In this document: positions 35,204 through 44,643 of the stretch, in pieces
Layout of the letters: the number at the start of each line of letters is the position of its first letter
How positions within the stretch are numbered: position 1 is the first letter of the stretch
Assembly (NCBI GenBank): GCA_000320605.2
Contig: KB445792.1
Coordinates: 2,113,581-2,177,580, forward strand
From: Gelatoporia subvermispora B
Lineage: Eukaryota > Basidiomycota > Agaricomycetes > Polyporales > Gelatoporiaceae
Length of the DNA stretch: 64,000 nt
Direction of reading: 5' to 3'
Position numbers and translations under genes: made by a program
The notes under the pieces: model-generated
What the model saw: the letters and a program-made list of their open reading frames with translations, nothing else
Told to the model about the DNA's origin: nothing
Database searches by the model: none

Positions 35204-38200
35204 CTAAGCATCTCCTTCCACCGCACCTGTCTTCTTCTTCTTCTTCTTCGATCCGCCCTCAGTCGGTCCAGCGCTCGAAACGACGTTACGGGGCTCCTCG
35301 GCACCCTCCTTCTCGTCGGGGTCAGGCTCGCCCTCCGCATCGGCACTGAGGTACGCATCCATTTCCTCGATCCGCGATGAGGGTCCAGCGCGCGGCGCGG
35401 TTATCGCGACCTTCGGGACAGGGCGCTCCTTGCGAGCACGCTTCTTGGGGCGTCGTCCAGATGCATCCTCGCCCTCGGAAGAAGAGTCATCCTCCGGGGC
35501 AGGAGCACCGAAAGCTCGCTTGATAGCCTTCTTGGCCTTGCGACGCTCGGTGCGGGCGGCCATGCTACGCGAAGCCATCTGGAGATGACGGACGTGACGG
35601 CCGGCAGTGAAGATAAGAGACCCCTGAATGGCCTGCACCTCCTCCGGGGTGTGCTGTGGCGGCGCCTGAGGAGGGGGAGCGGCAGGAGGGGGAGGAAGAG
35701 GCGCGAGCTCATCGATAGGCAGGGGAGGGAGCTCGGGGATAGAGGTCTCGCCGGTGTCCGGATCGTAAGTGACGAATCGGTAGCCGCTGTCCTCGTCCTG
35801 GTGCCAGAGGACCACAAAGCTCTCGTAGCCGGCGGGATAGGCGTGTTTGTGAGGCTTGAACCGGCCCGCACGGAGGCGTCGGTCGAACTTCCAGTACGCA
35901 CGAAGCTGCGTGACCGTAAAAAGGAACGGGATGCCCTCGTCTCCATTGCGGATTACGATGTCGTTGTTAGCGCGGCGCGAGAGGAGAATATGACGAGGCA
36001 TCGAGGGCGACCGAGTGGACTGCGAGGTGAATGGCGGGCGGCGGAGTTGAGCGGTTGACGGGGGGATGGAGTCTTGACTGACAGTACTTATAGCGGGCGC
36101 AGCGGGATAGCTAAGCAAGTCAAGACCTCCGAGGAAGATCTGAGGGTCGTCGGGTGGTTCTCCAGATCCGTCGGGTAGGCTCGAAACACGATCGACACCT
36201 TGTAGGTCCAGGTACGCGCGAAGAGCATCCAACTCCGCAACCGACGCGTAAGGGACCCACGTCCGATCCCCCGACTTCCAGAGGGCTTCGAAGACGGTGT
36301 CGACCCCCGAGCCCTTGTGCGACAACAGCTTGTCAATGGCCCACTCATTGTCGCGGTCCTCAAGCTCAGTCAGTTGGCTGTCCAGCCTCCCAGGGAACAG
36401 CCGATCATCATTCGGCTCGTGAATACGAAGGAGGGAAGCATGGAAGACATCGTGGATACCTCGCCGTTTAAGGTCCCGGGAGAGCTCCAACTGATAGGAG
36501 TTGTTTCCGAAGTCCCGGGAGATTCGGTAAGGGCCAATATACTTGGGGGCCAATTTACGGGCCATACCTTTAGGCAGGGATATGTTCTTAGTCGAAACAT
36601 ATACGAGATCACCCTTCACAAATGGAGCGGGTCGCCGTTTCCGGTTCGCGTCACGAGTCTGCTTCACGCGGGCCGCGATGAGGCTATCGTGAGCTGCGAG
36701 GATGGCGGATTTTACCCGCAGTGCATACGCTCGCACACTGGGGTACTCGTCTGAAGGGGGATTATCCCAGATCATCGGACGAGGCATTCTGCCAGTATTG
36801 AGGAAGAATGGTGCATAGCCTGTAGAATCTGAGCGAGCCGAATTAATGGCAAACTCGATAGCAGGTAGCCGCATCACCCAGTCCTTTTGATCAGGCGACA
36901 CGCACTGACGGAGCATTTGTGTCACGGTCCTATTAGCGCGTTCGGTGGCTCCGTCGGACTCGGGGTGATACGCGCTCGACATACGCAGTTCCACGCCGAG
37001 GAGCTTGTGCAAATGAGTCCAGAATAGACTCGTGAAGATGACATCACGGTCGCTCACGATTGCGCGAGGCATCCCGTGATGCTTGTACACTTCTGAGTAC
37101 ACGAGCTCAGCCACTTGCTTGGCATTGTAGTTCGTTCGACTAGGAAGGAGATGGACCATACCAGTAAGTAGGTCAATGACAACTGTGATAGCGTCATACG
37201 AGCCATCACGGTTCTTGGACTCGGGGAGAGGTCCCACAAAGTCTATCCCGATACACTCCCAAGGATATGTAGGGACCGAGAGAGGATTCAGCAGCCCGTA
37301 GGGCTTCTGATTAGACGGCTTACTGCGCCTGCAAGTCATGCACGACTCGCAGTATTTGTGCACATCATGAACTATTGTCTTCCACCACACATGTTCTCGT
37401 AGCAGCCCTAGGGTTTTGCTAGCTCCGAGGTGAGCAAGAAGAGAATGAGCATGTCGGATGACAAGCTCCCGTGCATTCCGAGCCTCTACAATGATGTTCG
37501 GGATGCACAGGAGATAAGACTGTCGTTCTCGGACAAAGATCAGTCCGTCTCGCACCCGGAAGTTCTTGTAGAACTTTGGGTTGTCGAGGATGTTCTTAAA
37601 GAACGGGTCCTCGTGGTACCTGTCCCGTAGAGACACGCGAAGGTCAATGCCTTCGACGCTTTCCGAGACATGTTGCAGTAGGCTTCCGGTAGGAGGTATC
37701 GGAGGCGACTGTCCGCTGGTCTGAGCAGCTGAGGGCTCGTAGTGAATTTGTGCATCCGTACGAGGGTCGTGGTCAGTAAACACGCCCTCCAGGGAGGAGC
37801 TATTTGCTGAAGGGGGCTCTGTATGGTGGCCAGGTAGGACGGAGTGCGCCTGGCTCGCGCCCTCCTGTCGTTTAGCACGAGGACCGTGCAGAACGACACG
37901 ACGGATTCGTTTGGAAAATTCCCGCGCTGTCTCAGGGCGCCCGGACTCTGGCGGTGCAGGCGCCGTCCGAGTTCGAGTCGTACTGCCCTGTACTGCTTCG
38001 CTGGCAGTCGAGTCCTGCGCAGCCTGGTCGACGACAATAGTGCGAGGCTGGCGTTGCTGTCGCTTTTTCGAACGTGTCTTCAGTCGGCTGGGTCCTGGCA
38101 ATGCCGCAACATTCGGTACCATGGTAGAAGGGTCCCTCTGTGGTCCTGCTTCCAGCGGGACCGACGGTGCAGGAGGCAGAACCTCCTGGACAAGCTGCTG

Positions 38201-40288
38201 CCCAGAAGCAGGTGTTCCAGGCTGGGTATCAGGTATGTCATGCAATTGAGTACGTGTCCGACCACGGGTAGTGACAGCCAACGCCTCCAAACCCGTGTAC
38301 ACAGGCATGGAGATTGCGTGCACCTGAAGACGCGACGCAAACGCGTCGTCGTCATCATGAACAACATATTCCGATGGTGCTCGGACAGTACCTGGGCTAT
38401 CAGCAGAGTAAATCCGCGAGAGGGCATCCGCAAGGACATTATCAACTCCAGGTACGTACTCGACCTGAAAGTCGTATTCAGATACCTTCTCTAACCACCT
38501 AGCCTGGCGGCCAGACAAGTTCTTCTGATTCATGAGATGAATCAGACCCTTGTGGTCCGTTAACCAGGTAAAGTGACTCCCGAGCAGAATGTCTCGGTGT
38601 CGCAGCATAGCCTCGACTCCCGCTAACATTTCAATCTCGTGCACAGGATAATTGGACTGAGCAGACGAGAGCTTCGCCGAGAAGAACGCGGCAACACGGG
38701 CAGTGCGAAAGTCATTCCCTTGGGACACCACTCCCGCAACTCCACCGTGCGAGCCGTCCGTGACGAGCCAAATGTGCGGGGCATCCTTGGAGTAGTCCAA
38801 AGGCACACGGCGATGTTCACGGTGAGCATGGACTAATCGTTTGATCTCATCGAAAGCCCGCTGATGAGTGTACTCCCAACGGAAAGCGACCTCAGTTCCT
38901 GTCAGCGAGGTCAGGATCCCCATGGGAATTCGCACGGTCGCGACATCATCGGCAAGATATCCGACGGAGCCAAGAAATCCACGCAGAAGTTCCTTAGTCG
39001 TCGGGACCTTCCAGTTAACCACTGAGTCAACCTTGTCAGGGTCCATACGAATGCCCTGGTCATCAACAACACGACCGAGGATCCGCATTTCATTGCACAG
39101 GAGCTTCAGCTTGTCAGCTCCCAGAAAGAACTTTTCACGCTGAAGTATGTCAATAACTGTTTTCACATGCGAAACATGCTCGAGCAGTGTGTCCGAATAG
39201 ATGATAATGTCATCCAAATACACATCAAGCCAGACCGTAATATACGGTCCGAAGATATGATTCATGACCGACTGGTAAGTCGCGACAGCATTGCAATCTC
39301 CCTGTTGGAGAACCAAGCTGACCATATTCCCGTCAGGGGTTGTCATAGCCGTGCGGGGCACATGAGCAGGTTCGATGCGAATCTGCTCGTATGCATCCTT
39401 CCCGTCAATTAAAGTACGGTATGGCTTCCGCGCAACCCGCCGAAGGATTCCTTCCATATCAGGTAACGGGGACGTCACCTTATGGGTATTGGCATTTCGC
39501 TCACGAAGATCACACACCACGCGCAGCTTCGGAGGGATTCCCTTCACCCCAGTGCCAGGTTTCGTCAACAAGAGCATAGGACTAGTGTTACGGGCACTGG
39601 TCATTTTCCACCGCCCAGAGCGAAGGTACGCATCGCGTTTCTCGTTCCATGCGTCGCGCAAAGCATCTGGACACTTTGACGGACGCCAATGGTGGATTTT
39701 CGATTCATCCTTAAGAGGGATCGAGTGATTTATCGACCGCAATGGGGGCAGAGGTGTATCACTAGCTGAGACACAGATCGGGGCTGCATATTCACGCAAG
39801 TGAGTGCGTGCACGCTCAACGTGATCTTCGAAAACATCCGCGGCTCGAGACTCGAGCACGCGGACCCGTCGTCCTTCTATAGGCAGCGCGGTGGCACTTC
39901 CAACAATGACAGATGCTGGATTCAGCCCAACCGTGACCTGGTGCTGAAACCAAAACGGGGTACCGAGGATCAAGTCATAGTTCAGTATGTTGATAATATC
40001 GAAGTATCGATCCTCGTTAACGGACTGATATCGAAGATTCGCTGTACAACCTAGGTTGATCTTCGCACGGGACCCCTGCACCGCGAGGTGAACCGGTAGG
40101 GGCTTCTCTAGCTCAAAAGACTTCACTCCCAGCTGATGCGAGAGCTTAGAGGACATAAAGTCTGAGAGTGATCCAGAATCAAGCAAAGCCCGAGCGGGGT
40201 GCCCATCAATCTGAACGACAATTACAATAGGTTCGGGAATCAGACGTTTAGATCCGTGATATGTAGCCCGTTCGCGTCCATATGGCAC
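35204..40288 (-). CDS. Gypsy Pol polyprotein (PR-RT-RNaseH-IN-chromo-like) with C-terminal extension
   Basis: The frame is open from about 40300 to a stop at 35204, with no ATG before the protease, so it is expected to be made by -1 frameshift from Gag. Domains in order are: aspartic protease with ALLDSG (Asp at residue 37); reverse transcriptase with YLDD at about residue 357 (39209-39220); RNase H with VTDGSHGGVAG and a downstream ADALSR; integrase zinc region with HAHSLLAHLG and CESCMTC; and a catalytic core with D at about residue 1016, then SDRD and ESDGATERANR. A chromodomain-like stretch (EWAIDKLLSHKG at about residue 1315, then TWVP) follows. The last ~325 residues are unusual and are treated separately. 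Length is 1,694 residues without a truncation. Confidence 0.92.
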   Translation of the reverse strand: MPYGRERATYHGSKRLIPEPIVIVVQIDGHPARALLDSGSLSDFMSSKLSHQLGVKSFELEKPLPVHLAVQGSRAKINLGCTANLRYQSVNEDRYFDIINILNYDLILGTPFWFQHQVTVGLNPASVIVGSATALPIEGRRVRVLESRAADVFEDHVERARTHLREYAAPICVSASDTPLPPLRSINHSIPLKDESKIHHWRPSKCPDALRDAWNEKRDAYLRSGRWKMTSARNTSPMLLLTKPGTGVKGIPPKLRVVCDLRERNANTHKVTSPLPDMEGILRRVARKPYRTLIDGKDAYEQIRIEPAHVPRTAMTTPDGNMVSLVLQQGDCNAVATYQSVMNHIFGPYITVWLDVYLDDIIIYSDTLLEHVSHVKTVIDILQREKFFLGADKLKLLCNEMRILGRVVDDQGIRMDPDKVDSVVNWKVPTTKELLRGFLGSVGYLADDVATVRIPMGILTSLTGTEVAFRWEYTHQRAFDEIKRLVHAHREHRRVPLDYSKDAPHIWLVTDGSHGGVAGVVSQGNDFRTARVAAFFSAKLSSAQSNYPVHEIEMLAGVEAMLRHRDILLGSHFTWLTDHKGLIHLMNQKNLSGRQARWLEKVSEYDFQVEYVPGVDNVLADALSRIYSADSPGTVRAPSEYVVHDDDDAFASRLQVHAISMPVYTGLEALAVTTRGRTRTQLHDIPDTQPGTPASGQQLVQEVLPPAPSVPLEAGPQRDPSTMVPNVAALPGPSRLKTRSKKRQQRQPRTIVVDQAAQDSTASEAVQGSTTRTRTAPAPPESGRPETAREFSKRIRRVVLHGPRAKRQEGASQAHSVLPGHHTEPPSANSSSLEGVFTDHDPRTDAQIHYEPSAAQTSGQSPPIPPTGSLLQHVSESVEGIDLRVSLRDRYHEDPFFKNILDNPKFYKNFRVRDGLIFVRERQSYLLCIPNIIVEARNARELVIRHAHSLLAHLGASKTLGLLREHVWWKTIVHDVHKYCESCMTCRRSKPSNQKPYGLLNPLSVPTYPWECIGIDFVGPLPESKNRDGSYDAITVVIDLLTGMVHLLPSRTNYNAKQVAELVYSEVYKHHGMPRAIVSDRDVIFTSLFWTHLHKLLGVELRMSSAYHPESDGATERANRTVTQMLRQCVSPDQKDWVMRLPAIEFAINSARSDSTGYAPFFLNTGRMPRPMIWDNPPSDEYPSVRAYALRVKSAILAAHDSLIAARVKQTRDANRKRRPAPFVKGDLVYVSTKNISLPKGMARKLAPKYIGPYRISRDFGNNSYQLELSRDLKRRGIHDVFHASLLRIHEPNDDRLFPGRLDSQLTELEDRDNEWAIDKLLSHKGSGVDTVFEALWKSGDRTWVPYASVAELDALRAYLDLQGVDRVSSLPDGSGEPPDDPQIFLGGLDLLSYPAAPAISTVSQDSIPPSTAQLRRPPFTSQSTRSPSMPRHILLSRRANNDIVIRNGDEGIPFLFTVTQLRAYWKFDRRLRAGRFKPHKHAYPAGYESFVVLWHQDEDSGYRFVTYDPDTGETSIPELPPLPIDELAPLPPPPAAPPPQAPPQHTPEEVQAIQGSLIFTAGRHVRHLQMASRSMAARTERRKAKKAIKRAFGAPAPEDDSSSEGEDASGRRPKKRARKERPVPKVAITAPRAGPSSRIEEMDAYLSADAEGEPDPDEKEGAEEPRNVVSSAGPTEGGSKKKKKKTGAVEGDA

Positions 40289-41208
40289 TCGTAACGAGGC
40301 TCATTGATATTGTGCCGTGCGGTGTGCGCAGGCCACGGGATCTCTTGCTCCAGCACGTGAGCTGTACCGGAGGCGAGTAAATTACGCATAGGCTCCCCGT
40401 GAACACGACGATGCCAGTGCCCTAGACCAAGCCCCGCAGAGACCTGAGATGCATACCACTGTGGCAAGTTGAAGCCAGCTTGGGTAAGCATCTGTCTTGG
40501 GATGACGGGATCCTCCGCAAGATAATGCTGGAGGATCGCGTAGCCACCAATAGTGGGGTACACGACAAAGCTGAACCCGGCACTGTCCTCGTCAAGTCCA
40601 AGATGGAGAAACACGTCTGGAGGGACATAGGGAGCGTGCTTCACAAGTACCTCTCCTGCGACCTTGCAGAACAAGTCAACCATAGGCAGGTACTGCCGTT
40701 GGGACCGTCCGGCTGCGGGGAACTGAGGGTATTCATAATCCCACACATATGCGGGAAGCTGAAGAATAGCCTGCATGTGTTCGGGAGACTCGACAAGTCC
40801 CTCGAGGGGAATGTACGTCCCTTCACTAGGAGACTGCTCACCCAGTTCAATAGAGTGAAGTCCCAGAGATTCATACTGATTGGTAGACTCTGCTCGGTCA
40901 CGGAGATGCTCAGCATCCGCGAGCACCTCAATATTGAAGTTCGCGAGACCAGGAGCTTGACCTGGCCTGTCCGAAGACACGGTATTGTTCTGGGGACAGT
41001 TCCGACTGAAGTGATCCTTCCCCTTACACTTATAGCAGCGTCCCTCGGCCTGAAGCCGAGCACGCTCTTGCTCACTCAGTTTGGGAGGTCCGGAGTTAGG
41101 CCGGGGGGAATCCCGAGCCCTCTGACGATTCCCTGTTCCTGAGAAATTATTATTGGGTGTTCCCTTGCGCTTTTTATCGTGCTTGCGCGACTGATTATAC
41201 GAAGACCC
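40240..41208 (-). CDS. Gag continuation after in-frame TGA, carries CCHC zinc knuckle
   Basis: This frame is exactly continuous with Gag and open for 322 codons past the TGA at 41209-41211. It encodes a basic stretch and a zinc knuckle C-Y-K-C..H..C (40996-41037), the nucleic-acid-binding motif normally found near the end of Gag, followed by about 240 residues of unknown role. It ends at TGA 40240-40242 and overlaps the Pol frame by about 61 nt. It either belongs to a full-length Gag cut by a nonsense mutation, or is made by readthrough. Confidence 0.75.
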   Translation of the reverse strand, partial: GSSYNQSRKHDKKRKGTPNNNFSGTGNRQRARDSPRPNSGPPKLSEQERARLQAEGRCYKCKGKDHFSRNCPQNNTVSSDRPGQAPGLANFNIEVLADAEHLRDRAESTNQYESLGLHSIELGEQSPSEGTYIPLEGLVESPEHMQAILQLPAYVWDYEYPQFPAAGRSQRQYLPMVDLFCKVAGEVLVKHAPYVPPDVFLHLGLDEDSAGFSFVVYPTIGGYAILQHYLAEDPVIPRQMLTQAGFNLPQWYASQVSAGLGLGHWHRRVHGEPMRNLLASGTAHVLEQEIPWPAHTARHNINEPRYECHMDANGLHITDLNV

Positions 41209-43497
41209 TCATGACTGCTGATGGTCAGTACGAGGGGTCGTCGAGGAGCTAGGCCCGGAGGAGCCAGCTGCAGGGGTCCCACCTCGGTGGTTGGACTTCT
41301 GCTTTGGACGCGAGTGATGCTCACTCTGTCCCGAAGGGGCTCGAGAATAGTCGGGCATTGTTTTCTCGGCCAACTCAATAAATTGAGCTGCTCGAGTAAC
41401 CTGCTTCCAAGTGGAGGTAGTGGAAGTCAGGTGCTGAAGGTACAGGGCTCGCTGAATAGATGAACGAAGCCCCTTCCAAAGTCTATCCACCTTGTCCTGC
41501 TTGGACAGCACTCCAGCTGTGAGGAACATGGTCTCAAGCTGGTGCACATATTCACGGACGGTGCGATCACTCTGCTTAAAGCGGTCGAGCTTCTCCCGGG
41601 TACGGGTGCGGAAATCAATGGGGAAACAGTAGTTGAAGAGGCCCACAAAGAATTTCCGTAATGTCCAGGAACGAGAGTTCCGAGACACCGTGTTCACATA
41701 GAACTCATAGGCTTTGTCCGTTAAGAAATAGGACAAAGAGGCAATTTGACGGCGCTCTTCCAGGCCATAGCCGTCAACATAATCTGTGCACTGCTGCATA
41801 AAACGCTGGAAGACAGTCACATCAGTCCGTCCATCGTATGCATCTGGATCCCGCGGCTTGAGGCGCGGGCGAGAACGGCTTCGAGAGCGGGACCGCCTAT
41901 AGCGTCGCCGGCCTCGGCCTCGGCGTCGAGAACGAGAAGAGTGGCGGCGCAAACGCCTAGAGCGTCGAGAACGACGGGCCCGTGACGAACGCGATGAACC
42001 CTCGCTACTGTTAGACTCCGAAGAAGAGCTCTCAGAGTCCGAATCATCCGCAGACGACTCGGAGTCGGATGGCTCAGAGCTTGACTCGGGACTCTCACTC
42101 GGGGAGTTGGAGGGATTAGTGTCCCGCCGATTGAGACCCCTGAATGCATGTCCAAGGGTGCTCCTGGGCTCAATCTGATTCGCAGGAGCAAGCCGGTCAG
42201 GTCCTCCCTCATGCCGACGTCGAGAAGACTTGGCTTTCGACCTCTTCTGAGCCAGGAGGTCATCCACCAGGGCCTCTGAATGCCGGGTAGACTCTACTGG
42301 AGCAGAGCCCTCATGCCGAGAGGGTTTGCTCTTTCGGCCATGAGTAGCATCACGTCTGCCACGTCGGGCACGACGACGAGCACGATCCGAACGCTCAGAC
42401 TCGGATGATGATACATCCTCGGCCGAAGCTTCATTAGTTGCAGGGTCCTGGCGTTCCGTATGCCCAGGCCCCCTGATATGGCTCGATCGAGGTCTACGCG
42501 ACCGATCGTGTGGCTGCTCGGCAGGCCCCTGGTGTCTCTGACGACGCTCCTGCTTTCTTCCAGATGAAGCGCGTTCTGCCCGGGGGGCTGGCGTGCTGGT
42601 GACCACGTCTGATGAGTCACCTTCCTCATGATGCATGCGGGTCTTGGCCTTTCGACGACGCGTGGCCTCACGCACATCATGTCCGTTAGAGCCGGCGGAG
42701 TCATCCTCCGCGGGCTGAATAGAGTAAGCTTCCAGGGCTCGTCGTTGAGCCTCCGGATCAAGCTCCTCAGCGGGAATCCCGACGGCGCCCCAATTGCGAC
42801 CGTCAACCGATTTCCCCTTCTCCATCGTGGAGGGTCCCTCACCGCGGGACTCTGTCTCAGAGCTCTCGGGGCTCTGGACATTCACAACACGCATCCGTTC
42901 TTGCACACGGGCATGTTCAGCAGGTGCCAAGCCTGCTTCAGCTGCTCTGACAACTTGCCTCTGAGTATCAGTCAAGTGGGCAGTAGGCCGCGACGGGACC
43001 CCGCGCTGAGCAGGCCGAGAAGAAGTGATGTCGAGGCTGCGGCTGCGACGGCCCCTACGAACCTCGCGCCAAGGGCCAGCACTCTCATCACGCGTATCAT
43101 CCAATGAATCAGAACGCTCCGTCAAACGATCGGAAGTGTCCTCTATTTTCATTTCGTCCAGTAAACTAGACAGGTTGGTGAGACTAGAGGTATCTAGCTC
43201 AGTCGGGCGGGTTTTCCCAGTCCCCGACGTCTCGACGACGCCTTGGCGTTCTCGCGAGGTATAACGCGCCGTTACTACCTGGCTGTAAGACAGTCCAGGC
43301 CTCACAGCGGAGCTGGCAGAGCGAATGCTCGCCGTGTCCGAATCCGACTCCTCGGGCTTATCAAGCGAAGCATCAGCGTTCTGGCCAGGAGGGGTTTGAT
43401 ACTCACCCGGAACGCGGCCAGAGGACGTTGTAGTCTGGGTCTGGGCGCGACGAGCAGTGGACCGGAGGTTATATCCAGCGGGCATAGCGAGAAGCAA
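41209..43497 (-). CDS. Gypsy Gag (first part, to in-frame TGA)
   Basis: The frame starts MLLAMPAGYNLRSTARRAQ (a second Met, four codons later, could also be used) and runs 762 residues. It is rich in Ser, Arg and acidic residues. An Arg/Ser run at about residues 500-545 resembles an SR domain. A retrotransposon-Gag capsid-type domain follows (DAYDGRTDVTVFQRFMQQC, YFLTDKAYEFYVNTV, RFKQSDRTVREYVHQLETMF, LWKGLRSSIQRALYLQ). The chain is cut by TGA before the zinc knuckle, so the C-terminal nucleocapsid part would be missing unless the stop is bypassed. Gag assembles the virus-like particle in the cytoplasm. Confidence 0.9.
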   Translation of the reverse strand: MLLAMPAGYNLRSTARRAQTQTTTSSGRVPGEYQTPPGQNADASLDKPEESDSDTASIRSASSAVRPGLSYSQVVTARYTSRERQGVVETSGTGKTRPTELDTSSLTNLSSLLDEMKIEDTSDRLTERSDSLDDTRDESAGPWREVRRGRRSRSLDITSSRPAQRGVPSRPTAHLTDTQRQVVRAAEAGLAPAEHARVQERMRVVNVQSPESSETESRGEGPSTMEKGKSVDGRNWGAVGIPAEELDPEAQRRALEAYSIQPAEDDSAGSNGHDVREATRRRKAKTRMHHEEGDSSDVVTSTPAPRAERASSGRKQERRQRHQGPAEQPHDRSRRPRSSHIRGPGHTERQDPATNEASAEDVSSSESERSDRARRRARRGRRDATHGRKSKPSRHEGSAPVESTRHSEALVDDLLAQKRSKAKSSRRRHEGGPDRLAPANQIEPRSTLGHAFRGLNRRDTNPSNSPSESPESSSEPSDSESSADDSDSESSSSESNSSEGSSRSSRARRSRRSRRLRRHSSRSRRRGRGRRRYRRSRSRSRSRPRLKPRDPDAYDGRTDVTVFQRFMQQCTDYVDGYGLEERRQIASLSYFLTDKAYEFYVNTVSRNSRSWTLRKFFVGLFNYCFPIDFRTRTREKLDRFKQSDRTVREYVHQLETMFLTAGVLSKQDKVDRLWKGLRSSIQRALYLQHLTSTTSTWKQVTRAAQFIELAEKTMPDYSRAPSGQSEHHSRPKQKSNHRGGTPAAGSSGPSSSTTPRTDHQQS

Positions 43498-43656
43498 GAA
43501 GGTCGAGAATATCTTGAGGTTGAGTGGTTGGCGAATCGCGTACGGAACTTCGAGTTGATCAGACTCGAGGGAATCCAGAGACAGCGGTCGCCGAGAGAGT
43601 AGTAAGTTTGGTTAAGCTGAGTAAGAGTTAAACACGAAGACTAAGAGTCAAAAATA

Positions 43657-43922
43657 TGTGACGCTCGCGATCCCAAAGGGGAAAGTCGGGTCGCCACACG
43701 AGAGAGAGAAGAAAGAGCACACGAGATAGACTGGGGTAAGTCTTGTATTTCGGAGCTCGATGGCGTACGCCTACACACGGAGCAGTATATATACGAGAGG
43801 GGGAAGCGGACATTGAAAAGACCAGGAACCGAGGGGGTAGACTATTGAGACGACGAGGGGGAGGATAGGATATTCGAACCGTGGGAACGCCCGGAATGGA
43901 AGGTCTGCTCGCACCCGCTACA
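43657..43922 (-). repeat. 5' LTR of gypsy element
   Basis: This is the 266-bp partner of 34901-35166, apparently without a difference. It supplies the element's promoter (TATATATA at 43786-43793) and lies about 185 bp upstream of the RPS25 start, pointing away from RPS25. The internal side (43656 leftward in the element's sense) begins TATTTTTGACTC, which is not the complement of a tRNA CCA end. Confidence 0.92.
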
Positions 43923-43927
43923 AGGTC
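43923..43927. repeat. Target-site duplication, right copy (AGGTC)
   Basis: AGGTC follows the right LTR directly and matches 34896-34900. Confidence 0.9.
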
Positions 43928-44107
43928 CCAGTCTGTCCCAGTCAGCTTCAATGCGGTCGATCGGTCGGCGATCCAGACGGTCCCTAGACGCCCGTCTTTC
44001 TCGGAGCGCCCATAGTTCAAACCCCGATCGGCGTTCCCCGGGGCTGCGAGTCCTTTTGCAGCAGGGGGCCGTATCGCCCACAGCATCCTTCAGAGGCCGT
44101 CAAGACA

Positions 44108-44643
44108 ATGGTGAGTACATCGTTTTTATGTCCGAGGGTATGCTGGGAGGGGCCAGGACATCAAGATGCGCGGTTGTTGCGAAAATCTGGGCCGCGCAGA
44201 CGCGGAGAAGTGGATGGATGGCACCCAGCGTATGCGGATGAAGTACGCGAGCGTATGCTGACAACTATGTTCTCCAGGCCAAGGCTAAGGCAGCACCCAC
44301 ATCGTCCAGCGGTGGAAAGGCCGCAAAGAAGAAGAAGTGGTCGAAGGGCAAGGTCAAGGACAAGGCACAGCACGCCGTCGTTCTTGACAAGCCGACCTAC
44401 GACCGTATCCTGAAGGAGGTCCCGACTTTCCGCTTCATCAGCCAGTCTATCCTCATCGAGAGACTGAAGATCAACGGTAGCTTGGCGCGGGTTGCCATTC
44501 GCCACCTTGAGCGGGAGGGTCAGATCAAGCGGATCGTGCACCACAGTGCCCAGCTCATCTACAGTGCGTTTTCATGCGTTTCGCACGAATCGCAATTATC
44601 TGACATCTTCCGTATAGCTCGGGCAACCGGCGGCTCTGACTGA
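44108..44643 (+). CDS. RPS25: 40S ribosomal protein S25 (eS25)
   Basis: eS25 sits in the head of the small ribosomal subunit. The first exon is only the ATG (44108-44110), followed by a donor GTGAGT and an intron to 44277. The second exon (44278-44563) codes [11 protein letters not shown], the basic [17 protein letters not shown] and the conserved [19 protein letters not shown], then [17 protein letters not shown]. The third (44618-44643) gives TRATGGSD. The total is 104 residues, normal for the family. A start-codon-only first exon is common among fungal ribosomal protein genes. The gypsy element now ends 185 bp upstream of the ATG, so the native promoter has been cut short. Confidence 0.94.

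Larger units (their letters stand above)
34901..43922 (-). mobile_element. Ty3/gypsy LTR retrotransposon, complete, recent
   Basis: A 9,022-bp element is bounded by 266-bp LTRs and a 5-bp duplication. In its own (minus) orientation the order is LTR, 159-nt leader, Gag (43497 leftward), Pol in the -1 frame (to 35204), 37 nt, LTR. The Pol order protease, reverse transcriptase, RNase H, integrase marks it as Ty3/gypsy, and a chromodomain-like segment after the integrase suggests a chromovirus. No tRNA-type primer site starting TGG is visible next to the 5' LTR. By eye the LTRs have no differences, so the insertion is young. One in-frame TGA in Gag may mean it is inactive or uses readthrough. Confidence 0.95.

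Noticed and set aside
37840..38494. 216-codon plus-strand frame inside Pol
   Set aside because: Antisense shadow of the Pol coding frame without its own features.
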